Below are positions 34,310 through 42,986 of a stretch of 64,000 nt of DNA, in pieces (the first letter of the stretch is position 1; every line of letters begins with the position of its first letter). Position numbers and translations under genes: made by a program. Under the pieces are notes generated by a model, which saw only the letters and a list, made by a program, of their open reading frames with translations, was not told where the DNA came from and ran no database searches. This DNA is from an uncultured Ulvibacter sp. Its GTDB lineage: Bacteria; Bacteroidota; Bacteroidia; Flavobacteriales; Flavobacteriaceae. Where the stretch lies: positions 1 through 64,000 of the forward strand of contig CALKCP010000014.1 of NCBI GenBank assembly GCA_938083445.1. Direction: 5' to 3'.

Positions 34310-35548
34310 TTATTCATGTCTCAAACTCTCAATAGGATCCAGTCGCGCAGCTTTTGACGCAGGGTAGGAGCCGGCAATTACAGCAACTAAAAAGGTAATT
34401 AATGTAGCCCATAACATGGCCGCCCAAGGGAGTGAAAACTCGAAGTCTAGAACCGATGCAAATATAGCTCCTGTGCTTATTCCGAGTATGATTCCTAGAA
34501 TACTTCCAAATTGACCAATAACAACTGTTTCGATAAAAAACTGCATTGAAATAGTGGAGCGTTTGGCTCCAAGTGCTTTTCGAACCCCTATCTCTCGTGT
34601 TCGCTCAGTAACAGAAACTAACATGATATTCATAAGGGCGATTGAAGATCCTAAAATGGTGATAATACTAATAATCCATGCAGCAACTTCCAAATACCCC
34701 GTAATAGCACCAATTCGATTTATTAAGTCGTCACTTCGCTCTACACCAAAGTTATTGTCCTCGATTGGATTTAATTTTCGAATATTCCGAAATGTAATGA
34801 TAGCAGCATCCTGAGCTCCTTGCATCATTTCTTTATCCCTCACTTGTACACTTATCGAATAATTAATGTTGGGTTGAGTGAAGATACCACGTGCTACTTG
34901 CATAGGGATTAGCACCTTCAAATCTTGGTTGTTGCCAAAGGTGGCTCCTTTAGACTCCAAAACACCAATGACTTTAAATTTCACGCCGCGAATGCTAATT
35001 GTCTTGTTTATCGGATCATCATTTACAAATAAACTTTTAAGAAAATCAGACCCCAAGAGGCATACTTTATTATTGTTTTCAATATCAAAAATATTTAAAT
35101 TTCGGCCGCTGGCTATATCTGTACCTGTATTTTCCAGATAATTTTCGTTCACTCCATAAATGCTAGCTTCTGGATCTGTTTTTTTATTTTCAAACTTTAC
35201 TTCCGCACGCTGAGAACCAACAAAAGAAATGGCAGTACTAGTATAAGGGAACGCATACAAATCTGTGAACGCTCGCACATCATTAAAGTTTATTACGGGG
35301 TTTATTTTCTTCCCTTTCGTACTATTTCGATTTACATTGAACTCATAACGCTTTAAGCTAAAAGTGTTTGAGCCCATAGAGGCAAAGTCACTCGAAATAG
35401 TGTTTTCTAGCGCTTTAACAGCACTTAAAATACCCACCAACGACCAAATTCCTATTCCTATAATAACGATTGTAAGAATCGTTCTAAGAAGCTGTGTTTT
35501 AATTGAGTCTAGTGCAATGAGCACATTTTCGCGGAAGAGTGAAGACAT
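34310..35548 (-). CDS. MacB-like ABC transporter permease (FtsX family)
   Basis: 412 aa. An N-terminal membrane helix (about 18-45), a large periplasmic MacB_PCD domain (about 46-270) and a C-terminal FtsX domain with three helices (about 285-405): SIALMNIMLVSVTERTREIGVRKALGAKRSTISMQFFIETVVIGQFGSILGIILG and SYPASKAARLDPIESLRHE. Members transmit ATPase movements through the membrane to move lipoproteins, peptides or drugs in the periplasm. The matching ATPase and membrane fusion protein are not beside it, so the partner is elsewhere on the chromosome. It ends facing DUF6495. Confidence 0.92.
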   Translation of the reverse strand: MSSLFRENVLIALDSIKTQLLRTILTIVIIGIGIWSLVGILSAVKALENTISSDFASMGSNTFSLKRYEFNVNRNSTKGKKINPVINFNDVRAFTDLYAFPYTSTAISFVGSQRAEVKFENKKTDPEASIYGVNENYLENTGTDIASGRNLNIFDIENNNKVCLLGSDFLKSLFVNDDPINKTISIRGVKFKVIGVLESKGATFGNNQDLKVLIPMQVARGIFTQPNINYSISVQVRDKEMMQGAQDAAIITFRNIRKLNPIEDNNFGVERSDDLINRIGAITGYLEVAAWIISIITILGSSIALMNIMLVSVTERTREIGVRKALGAKRSTISMQFFIETVVIGQFGSILGIILGISTGAIFASVLDFEFSLPWAAMLWATLITFLVAVIAGSYPASKAARLDPIESLRHE

Positions 35549-35716
35549 AGTTTTTGTTGTGCAGTTTAGGGTTAGACTATAAACTGCGTTTAAAGTTACA
35601 AGTTACCTATTATTTTAAGATATTTGTACTTGTTGAATAACACATTCCAATAGATACTATTGAGAATAATATGCAATGAAGCCTAACTTCTAACCGGATA
35701 ATAAAAAGCTGAAATT

Positions 35717-37096
35717 TTGAAAAAACCATCGATACCCAAAGGCACCCGCGATTTTTCACCTCTGGAAGTTGTAAAAAGAAACTACGTGATGAACACCATA
35801 CAAAGTAGTTTTGAAACTTTTGGTTTTCAACCTATAGAGACGCCTTCTTTCGAAAATAGTGATACCTTGATGGGAAAATATGGCGAAGAAGGGGATCGCT
35901 TAATTTTTAAGATCTTGAATAGTGGTGATTATTTAAGGAAAGTGGATGAAGAACTCTATAACAAAAAGAACAGTGGTTCATTAACGCCCAGGATTTCTGA
36001 AAAGGCGCTTCGATATGATCTAACGGTTCCTTTTGCCCGTTATGTTGTGCAGCATCAAAATGAGATCACGTTTCCTTTTAAACGCTTTCAAATACAGCCA
36101 GTATGGAGAGCCGATAGACCTCAAAAGGGACGTTTTAGAGAGTTCTTCCAATGTGATGCGGATGTAGTTGGGTCAAAATCGCTTTGGCAAGAAGTAGAGT
36201 TTATTCAATTGTATGACACTGTTTTTAGTGCGTTAAAACTTGATGGCGTTACAATCAAACTAAATAATCGAAAGATTTTAAGTGGTATAGCTGAAGTGAT
36301 TGGAGCAGATGATAAACTGATTGATTTCACTGTAGCTCTAGATAAATTGGATAAAATAGGGGAGGATGGCGTAAAAACTGAAATGCTCGCAAAAGGTATT
36401 TCAGAAGTAGCTCTATTAAAGTTAGAGCCTTTGTTTTCTTTTACTGGTAATGCCTCAGAAAAGCTAGACTCTTTAACAGAGTTACTATCCTCTTCAGAAA
36501 CAGGTTTGGAAGGAATTTCTGAATTACGATACATAGTGGATGCGGTTTCAGAATTAGGATTAGAAACAGCAATTCTAGAGATAGATGTGACATTAGCTCG
36601 CGGTCTAAACTATTATACAGGTGCTATATTTGAAGTGTCTCCTCCATCTAATGTGAAAATGGGAAGTATTGGTGGTGGAGGTCGATACGATGATTTAACA
36701 GGGATTTTCGGATTGAAAGACGTCAGTGGTGTTGGCGTTTCTTTTGGGCTTGATCGTATCTATTTAGTACTGGAAGAATTGAATTTATTTCCTGAAACTG
36801 TTTCAGAAACAACGAAAGTACTTTTCATTAATTTTGGGCAATTGGAAGCGATGTATGCGATGAAAGCAATTTCCAAATTAAGGAAAGAAGGTATATCGGC
36901 AGAGCTGTATCCAGACATTGCTAAAAACCAAAAGCATCTTGGTAAGCAAATGAACTATGTAAACAACCGCGGTATTCAATTTGCTGTTTTGGCAGGCGAA
37001 GATGAAATGAAGTTAAATACTTATACCTTGAAAAACTTAAAGAATGGAGAGCAACTAAGTCTTGACTTTAAAGGATTGCTTGAATTACTCTCGTAA
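35717..37096 (+). CDS. hisS: Histidyl-tRNA synthetase
   Basis: 459 aa, start at TTG ([15 protein letters not shown]). Class II synthetase: motif 1 region [25 protein letters not shown], motif 2 [30 protein letters not shown] (about 125-155), the histidine-binding [15 protein letters not shown] (about 295), motif 3 [14 protein letters not shown] and [18 protein letters not shown]-terminal anticodon-binding domain about 365-459. Complete, single gene. Confidence 0.96.
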   Translation: MKKPSIPKGTRDFSPLEVVKRNYVMNTIQSSFETFGFQPIETPSFENSDTLMGKYGEEGDRLIFKILNSGDYLRKVDEELYNKKNSGSLTPRISEKALRYDLTVPFARYVVQHQNEITFPFKRFQIQPVWRADRPQKGRFREFFQCDADVVGSKSLWQEVEFIQLYDTVFSALKLDGVTIKLNNRKILSGIAEVIGADDKLIDFTVALDKLDKIGEDGVKTEMLAKGISEVALLKLEPLFSFTGNASEKLDSLTELLSSSETGLEGISELRYIVDAVSELGLETAILEIDVTLARGLNYYTGAIFEVSPPSNVKMGSIGGGGRYDDLTGIFGLKDVSGVGVSFGLDRIYLVLEELNLFPETVSETTKVLFINFGQLEAMYAMKAISKLRKEGISAELYPDIAKNQKHLGKQMNYVNNRGIQFAVLAGEDEMKLNTYTLKNLKNGEQLSLDFKGLLELLS

Positions 37097-37151
37097 GAGT
37101 ATCTTTTTTTAAACGGACTAATTCATGTTTTGGTAAGAAAAGAGGATTGCT

Positions 37152-37289
37152 TTAACTCACGTATTCAAAAAATTTATTTGATCTAGAATAAACAAAAAAG
37201 AATCTTCCATCCAATACATGGCTAGCGCTTTCTCGAATTGCATCATCTTCATTTAATAAGAAAGACACCAATAACTCACGATTTGAACT
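37152..37289 (-). pseudogene. Possible gene remnant in the hisS-tRNA gap
   Basis: The 323-bp gap after hisS holds no intact gene. A minus-strand frame stays open for 45 codons between two stops and reads protein-like: ELLVSFLLNEDDAIRESASHVLDGRFFF, then VYSRSNKFFEYVS and stop at 37152. It has no start codon. Not recognised; may be the tail of a lost gene or chance. Confidence 0.3.
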
Positions 37290-37377
37290 TTAATATATAG
37301 CTATTTCTGTGAGAGTATAGTTGTTTCTATAGACAGAGCATGGGCAATTAAAAAGATTAAAATAATACAGACTTATC

Positions 37378-37408
37378 TTTGAGGCGGCTCAATTTGTTTT
37401 TATATTTG
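37378..37408 (+). promoter_or_regulatory. Promoter of the tRNA-Met gene
   Basis: TTTG (37378-37381), 19 bp, TATATTTG (37401-37408). Start near 37414, about 6 nt before the tRNA. The -33 TTTG is itself the end of another -7-like box, TATCTTTG (37374-37381). Confidence 0.8.
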
Positions 37409-37419
37409 CCACCCAAAGC

Positions 37420-37493
37420 GGCGAGGTAGCTCAGTTGGTTAGAGCGTCGGATTCATAACCCGGAGGTCGGGGGATCGTGCCCCCCTCTCGCTA
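37420..37493 (+). tRNA. tRNA-Met (anticodon CAT)
   Basis: Cloverleaf: acceptor GGCGAGG/TCTCGCT (with two G-U pairs), D-arm GCTC/GAGC, anticodon stem TCGGA with loop TTCATAA (anticodon CAT), variable region AGGTC, T-stem GGGGG/CCCCC, discriminator A, no encoded CCA. The acceptor starts with a G-U pair and the anticodon stem lacks the three G-C pairs of an initiator, so it looks like an elongator tRNA-Met; a tRNA-Ile with modified CAT is possible. The T-loop reads ATCGTGC instead of TTCGANN. Confidence 0.93.
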
Positions 37494-37501
37494 CAAAACT
37501 T

Positions 37502-37539
37502 CCCTTCATTCATAATTCGTTATGTTGAAGGGTTTTTTT
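37502..37539 (+). terminator. Terminator of tRNA-Met with UUCG loop
   Basis: CCCTTCA (37502-37508) pairs with TGAAGGG (37526-37532); inside, CATAA/TTATG (37511-37515, 37520-37524) closes a TTCG tetraloop. Seven T follow. Confidence 0.9.
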
Positions 37540-37623
37540 ATAAACGCATCGAAAGGAAAAATTAAATACCTTTTGTTTTGAGTCTCTAATTATTTCTATA
37601 TATTCGGCTTAACTTATAAAACT

Positions 37624-38010
37624 ATGGACGATAAAATAAAATATGAAATGGAATTTCCAATTCAGGTATCTCCGGCACTGCTGTATCAATATATATCAAC
37701 CCCCTCAGGAATGTCTGAATGGTATGCGGATAATGTAAATTCTAGAGGTGAGTTTTTTACATTTATCTGGGCTGAAAGTGAAGAGGAAGCCAAATTGTTG
37801 AGTAAGAAAAACTTGGAACGTATTAAATTTAGATGGCTCGAAGATGAAGGTACAGACTTATATTTTGAGCTTAGAATACAAGTTGATGAAATTACCAAAG
37901 ATGTATCGTTGATGATTACAGATTTCGCTGAAGAGGATGAAGTAGAAGAGGGTAAAATGCTCTGGGAAAATATGGTTTCTGAATTAAAACAGATTTTAGG
38001 TTCCACTTAG
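37624..38010 (+). CDS. START-like (SRPBCC) domain protein
   Basis: 128 aa, cytosolic. The short START-like fold is seen from MEFPIQVSPALLYQYISTPSGMSEWYADNVNSRGEFFTFIWAESEEEAKL through the final helix LWENMVSELKQILG. Such domains bind hydrophobic ligands in a groove; the flavobacterial members are conserved but without a known ligand. Many acidic residues (ITDFAEEDEVEEG). It lies after the tRNA terminator and ends just before the shared hairpin at 38039. Confidence 0.86.
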   Translation: MDDKIKYEMEFPIQVSPALLYQYISTPSGMSEWYADNVNSRGEFFTFIWAESEEEAKLLSKKNLERIKFRWLEDEGTDLYFELRIQVDEITKDVSLMITDFAEEDEVEEGKMLWENMVSELKQILGST

Positions 38011-38029
38011 TATCACCTAAAAAATAAAC

Positions 38030-38068
38030 TATCTTTGCACCGTCTTGTTAAATTGAGGCGGTTTTTTT
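38030..38068 (+). terminator. Terminator overlapping a promoter box and abutting the next ATG
   Basis: ACCGTCT (38039-38045) pairs with AGGCGGT (38056-38062, one G-U), followed by seven T that run up to the ATG at 38069. TATCTTTG at 38030-38037 is a good -7 box just before the stem, so the next gene would start transcription inside the hairpin. Same layout as at 33740. Confidence 0.7.
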
Positions 38069-38917
38069 ATGGTCAATTTCAATGGAAACTTAATACAGAA
38101 TACGGAAACTTCAATGGGTCCTGATAATCGTGGACTTCATTATGGAGATGCCGTCTTTGAAACTTTAAGAGTTTCGGGATCAAAAATATTTTTTTGGGAA
38201 GACCATTATTTCCGTCTAATGGCATCGATGCGAATTTTGCGGATGGAGATTCCAGTTAACTTTACACTAGAGTTTCTAGAGAAAGAGGTACTCAACCTAG
38301 TTGAAACCTTTTCAGAAAAAAATAGTTCATATAATATAAAGATCTTAGTTTGGAGAAAAGCTGGAGGAAAATACAGTCCGAAATCGAATGATATTGAGTA
38401 CTTACTTACAGGTGCCCAGATAGAAACTCTTTTTTATACGCTTCATGATAAGCGCTATGAAGTTGAACTATTTAAAGATCACTTCGTGAATTCGGGTCTT
38501 CTTTCAACGCTAAAAACGAACAATAAAATAGTGCAGGTGTTGGGCAGTATTTTTGCAAAAGAAAATGACTATCAAAATTGCTTGTTACTCAATGAAACAA
38601 AAACAATTGTAGAGGCATTAAATGGCAATTTGTTTTTAGTAAAAGGGAGCGTAATTAAAACACCACCTCTAACTGATGGTTGTCTTAATGGTATCTTAAG
38701 AAAGCAAATAATTGCGATATGTCTTCAGCTTCCAGAATATACACTAGAAGAAGCTTCTGTATCTCCTTTTGAACTGCAAAAAGCTGATGAAATGTTTGTT
38801 ACAAATGTGATTTCGGGAATTCAACCGATTAGCAAGTATCGCAAAAAAGAATACTCAAATACAGTAGCAAAAAATCTATTGACAAAATTAAATGTGAGAG
38901 CACGTTTAACTAGTTAA
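38069..38917 (+). CDS. Class IV aminotransferase (branched-chain or aminodeoxychorismate lyase type)
   Basis: 282 aa PLP enzyme. Start MVNFNGNLIQNTETSMGPDNRGLHYGDAVFETLRVSGSKIFFWEDHYFRL matches class IV aminotransferases; LSTLKTNNKIVQVLG holds the catalytic-lysine region, NETKTIVEALNGNLFLVKG the PLP-phosphate loop, and TPPLTDGCLNGILRKQII the second signature. Substrate cannot be fixed from sequence: IlvE, D-amino-acid aminotransferase and PabC-like lyase share these motifs. The variable second half suggests a PabC/IlvE-like member. Tail-to-tail overlap of 8 bp with the AlgH gene. Confidence 0.88.
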   Translation: MVNFNGNLIQNTETSMGPDNRGLHYGDAVFETLRVSGSKIFFWEDHYFRLMASMRILRMEIPVNFTLEFLEKEVLNLVETFSEKNSSYNIKILVWRKAGGKYSPKSNDIEYLLTGAQIETLFYTLHDKRYEVELFKDHFVNSGLLSTLKTNNKIVQVLGSIFAKENDYQNCLLLNETKTIVEALNGNLFLVKGSVIKTPPLTDGCLNGILRKQIIAICLQLPEYTLEEASVSPFELQKADEMFVTNVISGIQPISKYRKKEYSNTVAKNLLTKLNVRARLTS

Positions 38918-39470
38918 ACGCTGGGTCTTCTGGAGCATTGGACCAAATTAAATAGTCTCCTCCAAATTCTATCATTTTTTCTTTCCAAAAATCGTTGTTC
39001 GATTTTCCAATGATATCATTTTTATACTCATTGGGAATAACAACCCAACTCTTTAGACCTAACTCTTCTTCGAGTTGTTTGTTGCCCCATCCAGAATACC
39101 CAAGAAAAAAACGAATTTGATCGCCTTTTAATTTATCTTCTTGGAGCAAGCCTAGAATTGCACTAAAATCACCTCCCCAGTAAATTCCATTTGCAATTTC
39201 GACACTATTGGGAATAATTTCTGGAATTCGATGAATAAAATAGAGATTGTCTTGTTCTACCGGCCCCCCGTTATATACTTTTAGGTTAGAGTTGGCCTCT
39301 GGAATAAAATCTTTGACTTTAAATTCGAGTGGTTTGTTTAAAATAAAGCCAACGGATCCATTTTCATTGTATTCTGCCAATAACACAACAGATCTATTAA
39401 AGGACATGTCTCCTATAATAGATGGCTCTGCAACAAGAAGGACACCTTTCTTTGGCTTTTGTGTTGTCAT
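38910..39470 (-). CDS. YqgE/AlgH-family protein
   Basis: 186 aa, the family's usual length. PKKGVLLVAEPSIIGDMSFNRSVVLLAEYNENGSVGFILNKPLEFKV at the start, YNGGPVEQDNLYFIHRIPEIIP in the middle and QIRFFLGYSGWGNKQLEEELGLKSWVVIP near residue 125 are diagnostic. AlgH was named for alginate control in Pseudomonas, but the biochemical role is not known. It overlaps the aminotransferase end and stands alone on this strand. Confidence 0.93.
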   Translation of the reverse strand: MTTQKPKKGVLLVAEPSIIGDMSFNRSVVLLAEYNENGSVGFILNKPLEFKVKDFIPEANSNLKVYNGGPVEQDNLYFIHRIPEIIPNSVEIANGIYWGGDFSAILGLLQEDKLKGDQIRFFLGYSGWGNKQLEEELGLKSWVVIPNEYKNDIIGKSNNDFWKEKMIEFGGDYLIWSNAPEDPAFN

Positions 39471-39606
39471 GTTGGGTTTTTGTTTCTTTAAAGCTAATCA
39501 AAAAAAAGCGAACAAAACAATTTTAAACATATGAGTAACAGCGTATCAATAAAAAACCCTCCTAGTATGACTACTAAAAGGGTGTTTATTAATAAAAGAT
39601 AAATTC

Positions 39607-39882
39607 CTAATGATTTACGCTACTCTGTAAATCTGAACCAGCTTTAAATTTAACTACTTTTTTAGCAGCAATTTTAATAGTTTTACCTGTTTGTGGGTTT
39701 CTTCCTTCTCTTGCAGCTCTTTTAGAAACTGACCAAGATCCAAAACCTACTAAAGATACTCTGTTTCCGTTTTTAAGAGAACCTTGTACATTTCCTAAAA
39801 ATGACTCCAATGCTTTTTTAGCCGCGGCTTTCGTTACTCCGGCATCACCTGCCATTGCATCAATTAAATCTGATTTGTTCAT
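39607..39882 (-). CDS. hup: HU-family DNA-binding protein
   Basis: 91 aa, a basic dimeric nucleoid protein that bends DNA. MNKSDLIDAMAGDAGVTKAAAKKALESFLGNVQGSL, then GFGSWSVSKRAAREGRNPQTGKTIKIAAKKVVKFKAG has the arm motif GRNPQTGK with the intercalating proline. Behind it comes a good promoter (minus-strand TAAATTTG at 39937-39930). HU or IHF cannot be told apart by sequence alone; the length and arm favour HU. Confidence 0.96.
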   Translation of the reverse strand: MNKSDLIDAMAGDAGVTKAAAKKALESFLGNVQGSLKNGNRVSLVGFGSWSVSKRAAREGRNPQTGKTIKIAAKKVVKFKAGSDLQSSVNH

Positions 39883-39929
39883 AGTTTGTTTAAATTAAAA
39901 TGTTGATTAGATAAGTATTTATTGCTATA

Positions 39930-39960
39930 CAAATTTAAAAGGATTATCGGTTCAAGCAAG
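39930..39960 (-). promoter_or_regulatory. Promoter of the HU gene
   Basis: On the minus strand: CTTG (39960-39957), 19 bp, TAAATTTG (39937-39930). The -7 box is exact and the -33 box has one mismatch. The start near 39924 leaves a leader of about 40 nt. Confidence 0.65.
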
Positions 39961-40062
39961 TAATGACGCACTAAATCGCGATATTTGTTAATAACTTCGA
40001 AGGTTTGTTAATAAAGCAAGCCGTTTTTCACTGTTTTTTATAAATTCAATGATAGTAAGGCT

Positions 40063-41010
40063 TTACAATAGTTTTGCATTTTTATTAAAAGAAAATCCAT
40101 TTAGTAATGCAGAAACGGCCATTTTTCTCTTTCCAGGCAGTTGTATTTCCTTAATATCTAAATAGCCATCTTTAACAGCTACCCGCATTTTCTTTTTAGT
40201 AGTTTGTATACCTCCAATAGCATCGTTGTGCTGCACATTTTCAATTTCAACTTTAAAAACTTTCACCTTCATTTCTACACCATCATTTTCTAATATAGAC
40301 CAGGCTGCAGGATATGGAGATAAACCTCTTATAAAAGCATCAATTTCACTAGAACTTGCATTCCAATCAATTCGTGTGTTTTCTGACGTTAGTTTCGGCG
40401 CCTCTAGAAGAGCAGTGTTAGTAGATTGAACCTCTGTTTGTATCTTGTTTTGTTCTATAAGTCCTACGGTTAGAATTACCAAATCACTTCCCAACACCAT
40501 CAACTTATCATGGAGAGATCCAACCGTCTCTTCAGAATCTATAGCTATTTCAGATTTTGAGATTATTTCACCTGTGTCTATAGCCTCGTCGATAAAGAAC
40601 GTAGTTACACCAGTTTTAGCTTCCCTATTTATTATGGCCCAATTAATAGGAGCGGCACCCCTATACTTAGGTAATAATGATGCGTGTAAATTAAACGTCC
40701 CAAATTCAGGCATCGCCCAAACGGCTTTTGGTAGCATTCTAAAAGCTACTATGATTTGTAGGTTAGCGTTTAGCGATTTGAGTTGGCTTAAAAAGGCTTC
40801 ATTTTTTAAATTGACGGGTTGTAGTATGTTTAAATTTTGCGATATGGCATATTTCTTTACGGCCGATTGCATCAGCTTTCTGCCTCTACCCGCAGGCTTA
40901 TCCGCTGCGGTTATGACCCCTACAATGTTCTTGTTCGCTTCCACTAAATTCTGTAATATTCCTACTGCAAAATCTGGAGTTCCCATGAATACAATCTTCA
41001 AGTCTCTCAT
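40063..41010 (-). CDS. fmt: Methionyl-tRNA formyltransferase
   Basis: 315 aa. It adds a formyl group from 10-formyl-THF to the initiator Met-tRNA. FMGTPDFAVGILQNLVE (8-25), then AADKPAGRGRKLMQSAVKKYA, and the catalytic region NLHASLLPKYRGAAPINWAIINREAKTGVTTFFIDEAIDTG with the N-H-D triad (about 105-145). The C-terminal tRNA-binding part is present with FIRGLSPYPAAWSIL and LNGFSFNKNAKLL. Last of an apparent run recQ-fmt on this strand, 77 bp after recQ. Confidence 0.96.
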   Translation of the reverse strand: MRDLKIVFMGTPDFAVGILQNLVEANKNIVGVITAADKPAGRGRKLMQSAVKKYAISQNLNILQPVNLKNEAFLSQLKSLNANLQIIVAFRMLPKAVWAMPEFGTFNLHASLLPKYRGAAPINWAIINREAKTGVTTFFIDEAIDTGEIISKSEIAIDSEETVGSLHDKLMVLGSDLVILTVGLIEQNKIQTEVQSTNTALLEAPKLTSENTRIDWNASSSEIDAFIRGLSPYPAAWSILENDGVEMKVKVFKVEIENVQHNDAIGGIQTTKKKMRVAVKDGYLDIKEIQLPGKRKMAVSALLNGFSFNKNAKLL

Positions 41011-41087
41011 TGTTTCCTCATAATTAATTTGTTTTATCTCTTTTTTAACCTTCAGCTTCTAAAATACCTCGCGAACCATTTAGTCAT

Positions 41088-42986
41088 TTATTTAATGCTG
41101 TATTTATTTTTCTCATTAATGCAAATCTTTTCAGCATCTAGTAGAAGTTTCAATACTTGTAAAATTAACGATTCTGTAAAACGGAGCGCTTCAGAAATTT
41201 GACGTGAATTTAAGCTGTCTTGCTTTAATAAACTAAGAATGTCTTTAGCCATCAATCGCGCCTCATTTCTATCAAGTTTTTGAGCGGTCTTACTACAAAC
41301 AGAGCAAATGCCACAGGGTTCTTTGTTTAATTCCCCAAAATAACGAACTAATTGAAGACTTCGACATTCGCTGTCGTTCGCTACATATTTTAGCACGGCC
41401 TCTACTTGATCCGTTTTTTTAGTGTTTAATACCTCGACTTCTTTTGCAACTACATTTATGGTTTTGTCATCCTCTCGTGGCACTAAAAATGTTAGCGAAG
41501 CATCTGTAATGTGTAAACTTAGCTCCAATAATTCCTCACGTTCCATTTTCTTTAACACTGAAATAATAACGGATATTTTCTGCCCCGATTTTTTAGCTAC
41601 TAATTCTAAATTTACTTTTGTTGGGGAATCAAAAATACCACCGTAAAGGCGGAGTATCGTTTTGCCAATAACGGAAGCTACGATGTCTCGCTCAAAATAG
41701 GAGAGGAGCGTTTCCGAAGAAACTGTAAAACTGATTGTTGTTTTTCTCCCAAATTCTTTCGAGAGTTGAATAATAGCAAGTCGATCAAGCGTGTTTAGAG
41801 CATTGTATGCTACAAATGTATTGAGCTTGTACGTAGTACAGAAATCTGTGAAACTGAAACTATGTTCTGAAAACATTCCTTCTCCATAAGCTATGCGAAA
41901 ATAATTCACGAGCGAACGATATATTTTTTTTAAGTCTACAGGAGTTGCCAGCGAATCGATAAACTGCTTTCGAACAAGTATTTTATCATAGGCATTGTGA
42001 AGAAGTACAGCAGTTGCTCGAGCCCCGTCTCGTCCAGCTCTCCCAGCTTCCTGAAAATAACTTTCTAAACTTTCTGGTAGTTGTACATGTATTACAAACC
42101 GAACGTTTGGATGGTCGATTCCCATACCAAAGGCATTCGTTGCAACCATAATTGAAATGCTATTATTTTGCCAAGCCTCAAGTTTCCTATCCTTGTCATC
42201 CGCCGAAAGGCCACCGTGATAGAAAGCACTGCGAAATCCAAGACTGTTTAACTGATTGTGAATTTCAACTGCAGCTTTTCTGCTTCTTACATAAACAATA
42301 GCCGACCCTGTATTCCTTTTTAAAAGACGCTCTATTTGATACAACTTATCATCTTGTTCTATTACTTGATAAGCGATGTTTTTTCGCACGAAGGAGTCCT
42401 TAAAGATATTTGGCAATTCGAGCTTCAGTTCTTCGATGGTATGTTCCAATACTTTGGGAGTCGCTGTTGCCGTTAGTGCAATAATTGGAACTAAGGGATG
42501 CAGTTCTCGTAAAATGGTAATATTCTTGTAAGCGGGTCTAAAATCACTGCCCCATTGTGAAATACAATGAGCCTCATCAACAGCAATTGTATTCACGTTC
42601 ATCTTTTTTATATAATTTTGAACCATCTCCTGTTGCAACCTTTCGGGTGAAAGATATAAGAACTTATAATTTCCATGTGTAGCGTTGTCCAGTAATGTTC
42701 TTAATTCATCAAAGGAAAGACCTCCTTTCAACGCAAGCGCCTTTATTCCCTTGTTTTGCAGGCTTTTTACTTGGTCGCTAATTAAAGCAATTAAAGGTGA
42801 GACAACAATGCAAATACCCTCATTTAAAAGTGCAGGTATTTGAAAGCATATGGATTTCCCACCGCCAGTGGGTAATAACGCGACGGTATCTTGACCGTTT
42901 AGAACAGAGTCTATAATCGCTTCTTGTCTTGATTTAAAAGAAGAAAACCCCCAATGCTTCTCAAGAATTTGGAGCGCTGTATTCAA
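41088..42986 (-). CDS. recQ: RecQ-family ATP-dependent DNA helicase
   Basis: 632 aa; start is TTG (42986), which overlaps the upstream ATPase stop in TTGA. 3'-5' helicase for recombination and repair. Motifs: FKSRQEAIIDSVLNGQDTVALLPTGGGKSICFQIP (Walker A), VDEAHCISQWGSDFRPAY (DEAH box and aromatic-rich loop, about 135), ALTATATPKV, and QEAGRAGRDG. A zinc module has CRSLQLVRYFGELNKEPCGICSVC (about 540-560), then a winged-helix domain to the end. No HRDC domain is left at the C-terminus. It lies behind a small ATPase gene. Confidence 0.94.
   Translation of the reverse strand: MNTALQILEKHWGFSSFKSRQEAIIDSVLNGQDTVALLPTGGGKSICFQIPALLNEGICIVVSPLIALISDQVKSLQNKGIKALALKGGLSFDELRTLLDNATHGNYKFLYLSPERLQQEMVQNYIKKMNVNTIAVDEAHCISQWGSDFRPAYKNITILRELHPLVPIIALTATATPKVLEHTIEELKLELPNIFKDSFVRKNIAYQVIEQDDKLYQIERLLKRNTGSAIVYVRSRKAAVEIHNQLNSLGFRSAFYHGGLSADDKDRKLEAWQNNSISIMVATNAFGMGIDHPNVRFVIHVQLPESLESYFQEAGRAGRDGARATAVLLHNAYDKILVRKQFIDSLATPVDLKKIYRSLVNYFRIAYGEGMFSEHSFSFTDFCTTYKLNTFVAYNALNTLDRLAIIQLSKEFGRKTTISFTVSSETLLSYFERDIVASVIGKTILRLYGGIFDSPTKVNLELVAKKSGQKISVIISVLKKMEREELLELSLHITDASLTFLVPREDDKTINVVAKEVEVLNTKKTDQVEAVLKYVANDSECRSLQLVRYFGELNKEPCGICSVCSKTAQKLDRNEARLMAKDILSLLKQDSLNSRQISEALRFTESLILQVLKLLLDAEKICINEKNKYSIK

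Noticed and set aside
40445-41023. 192-aa plus-strand ORF opposite fmt
   Set aside because: Fully covered by fmt, which has all family motifs; the antisense frame has none.
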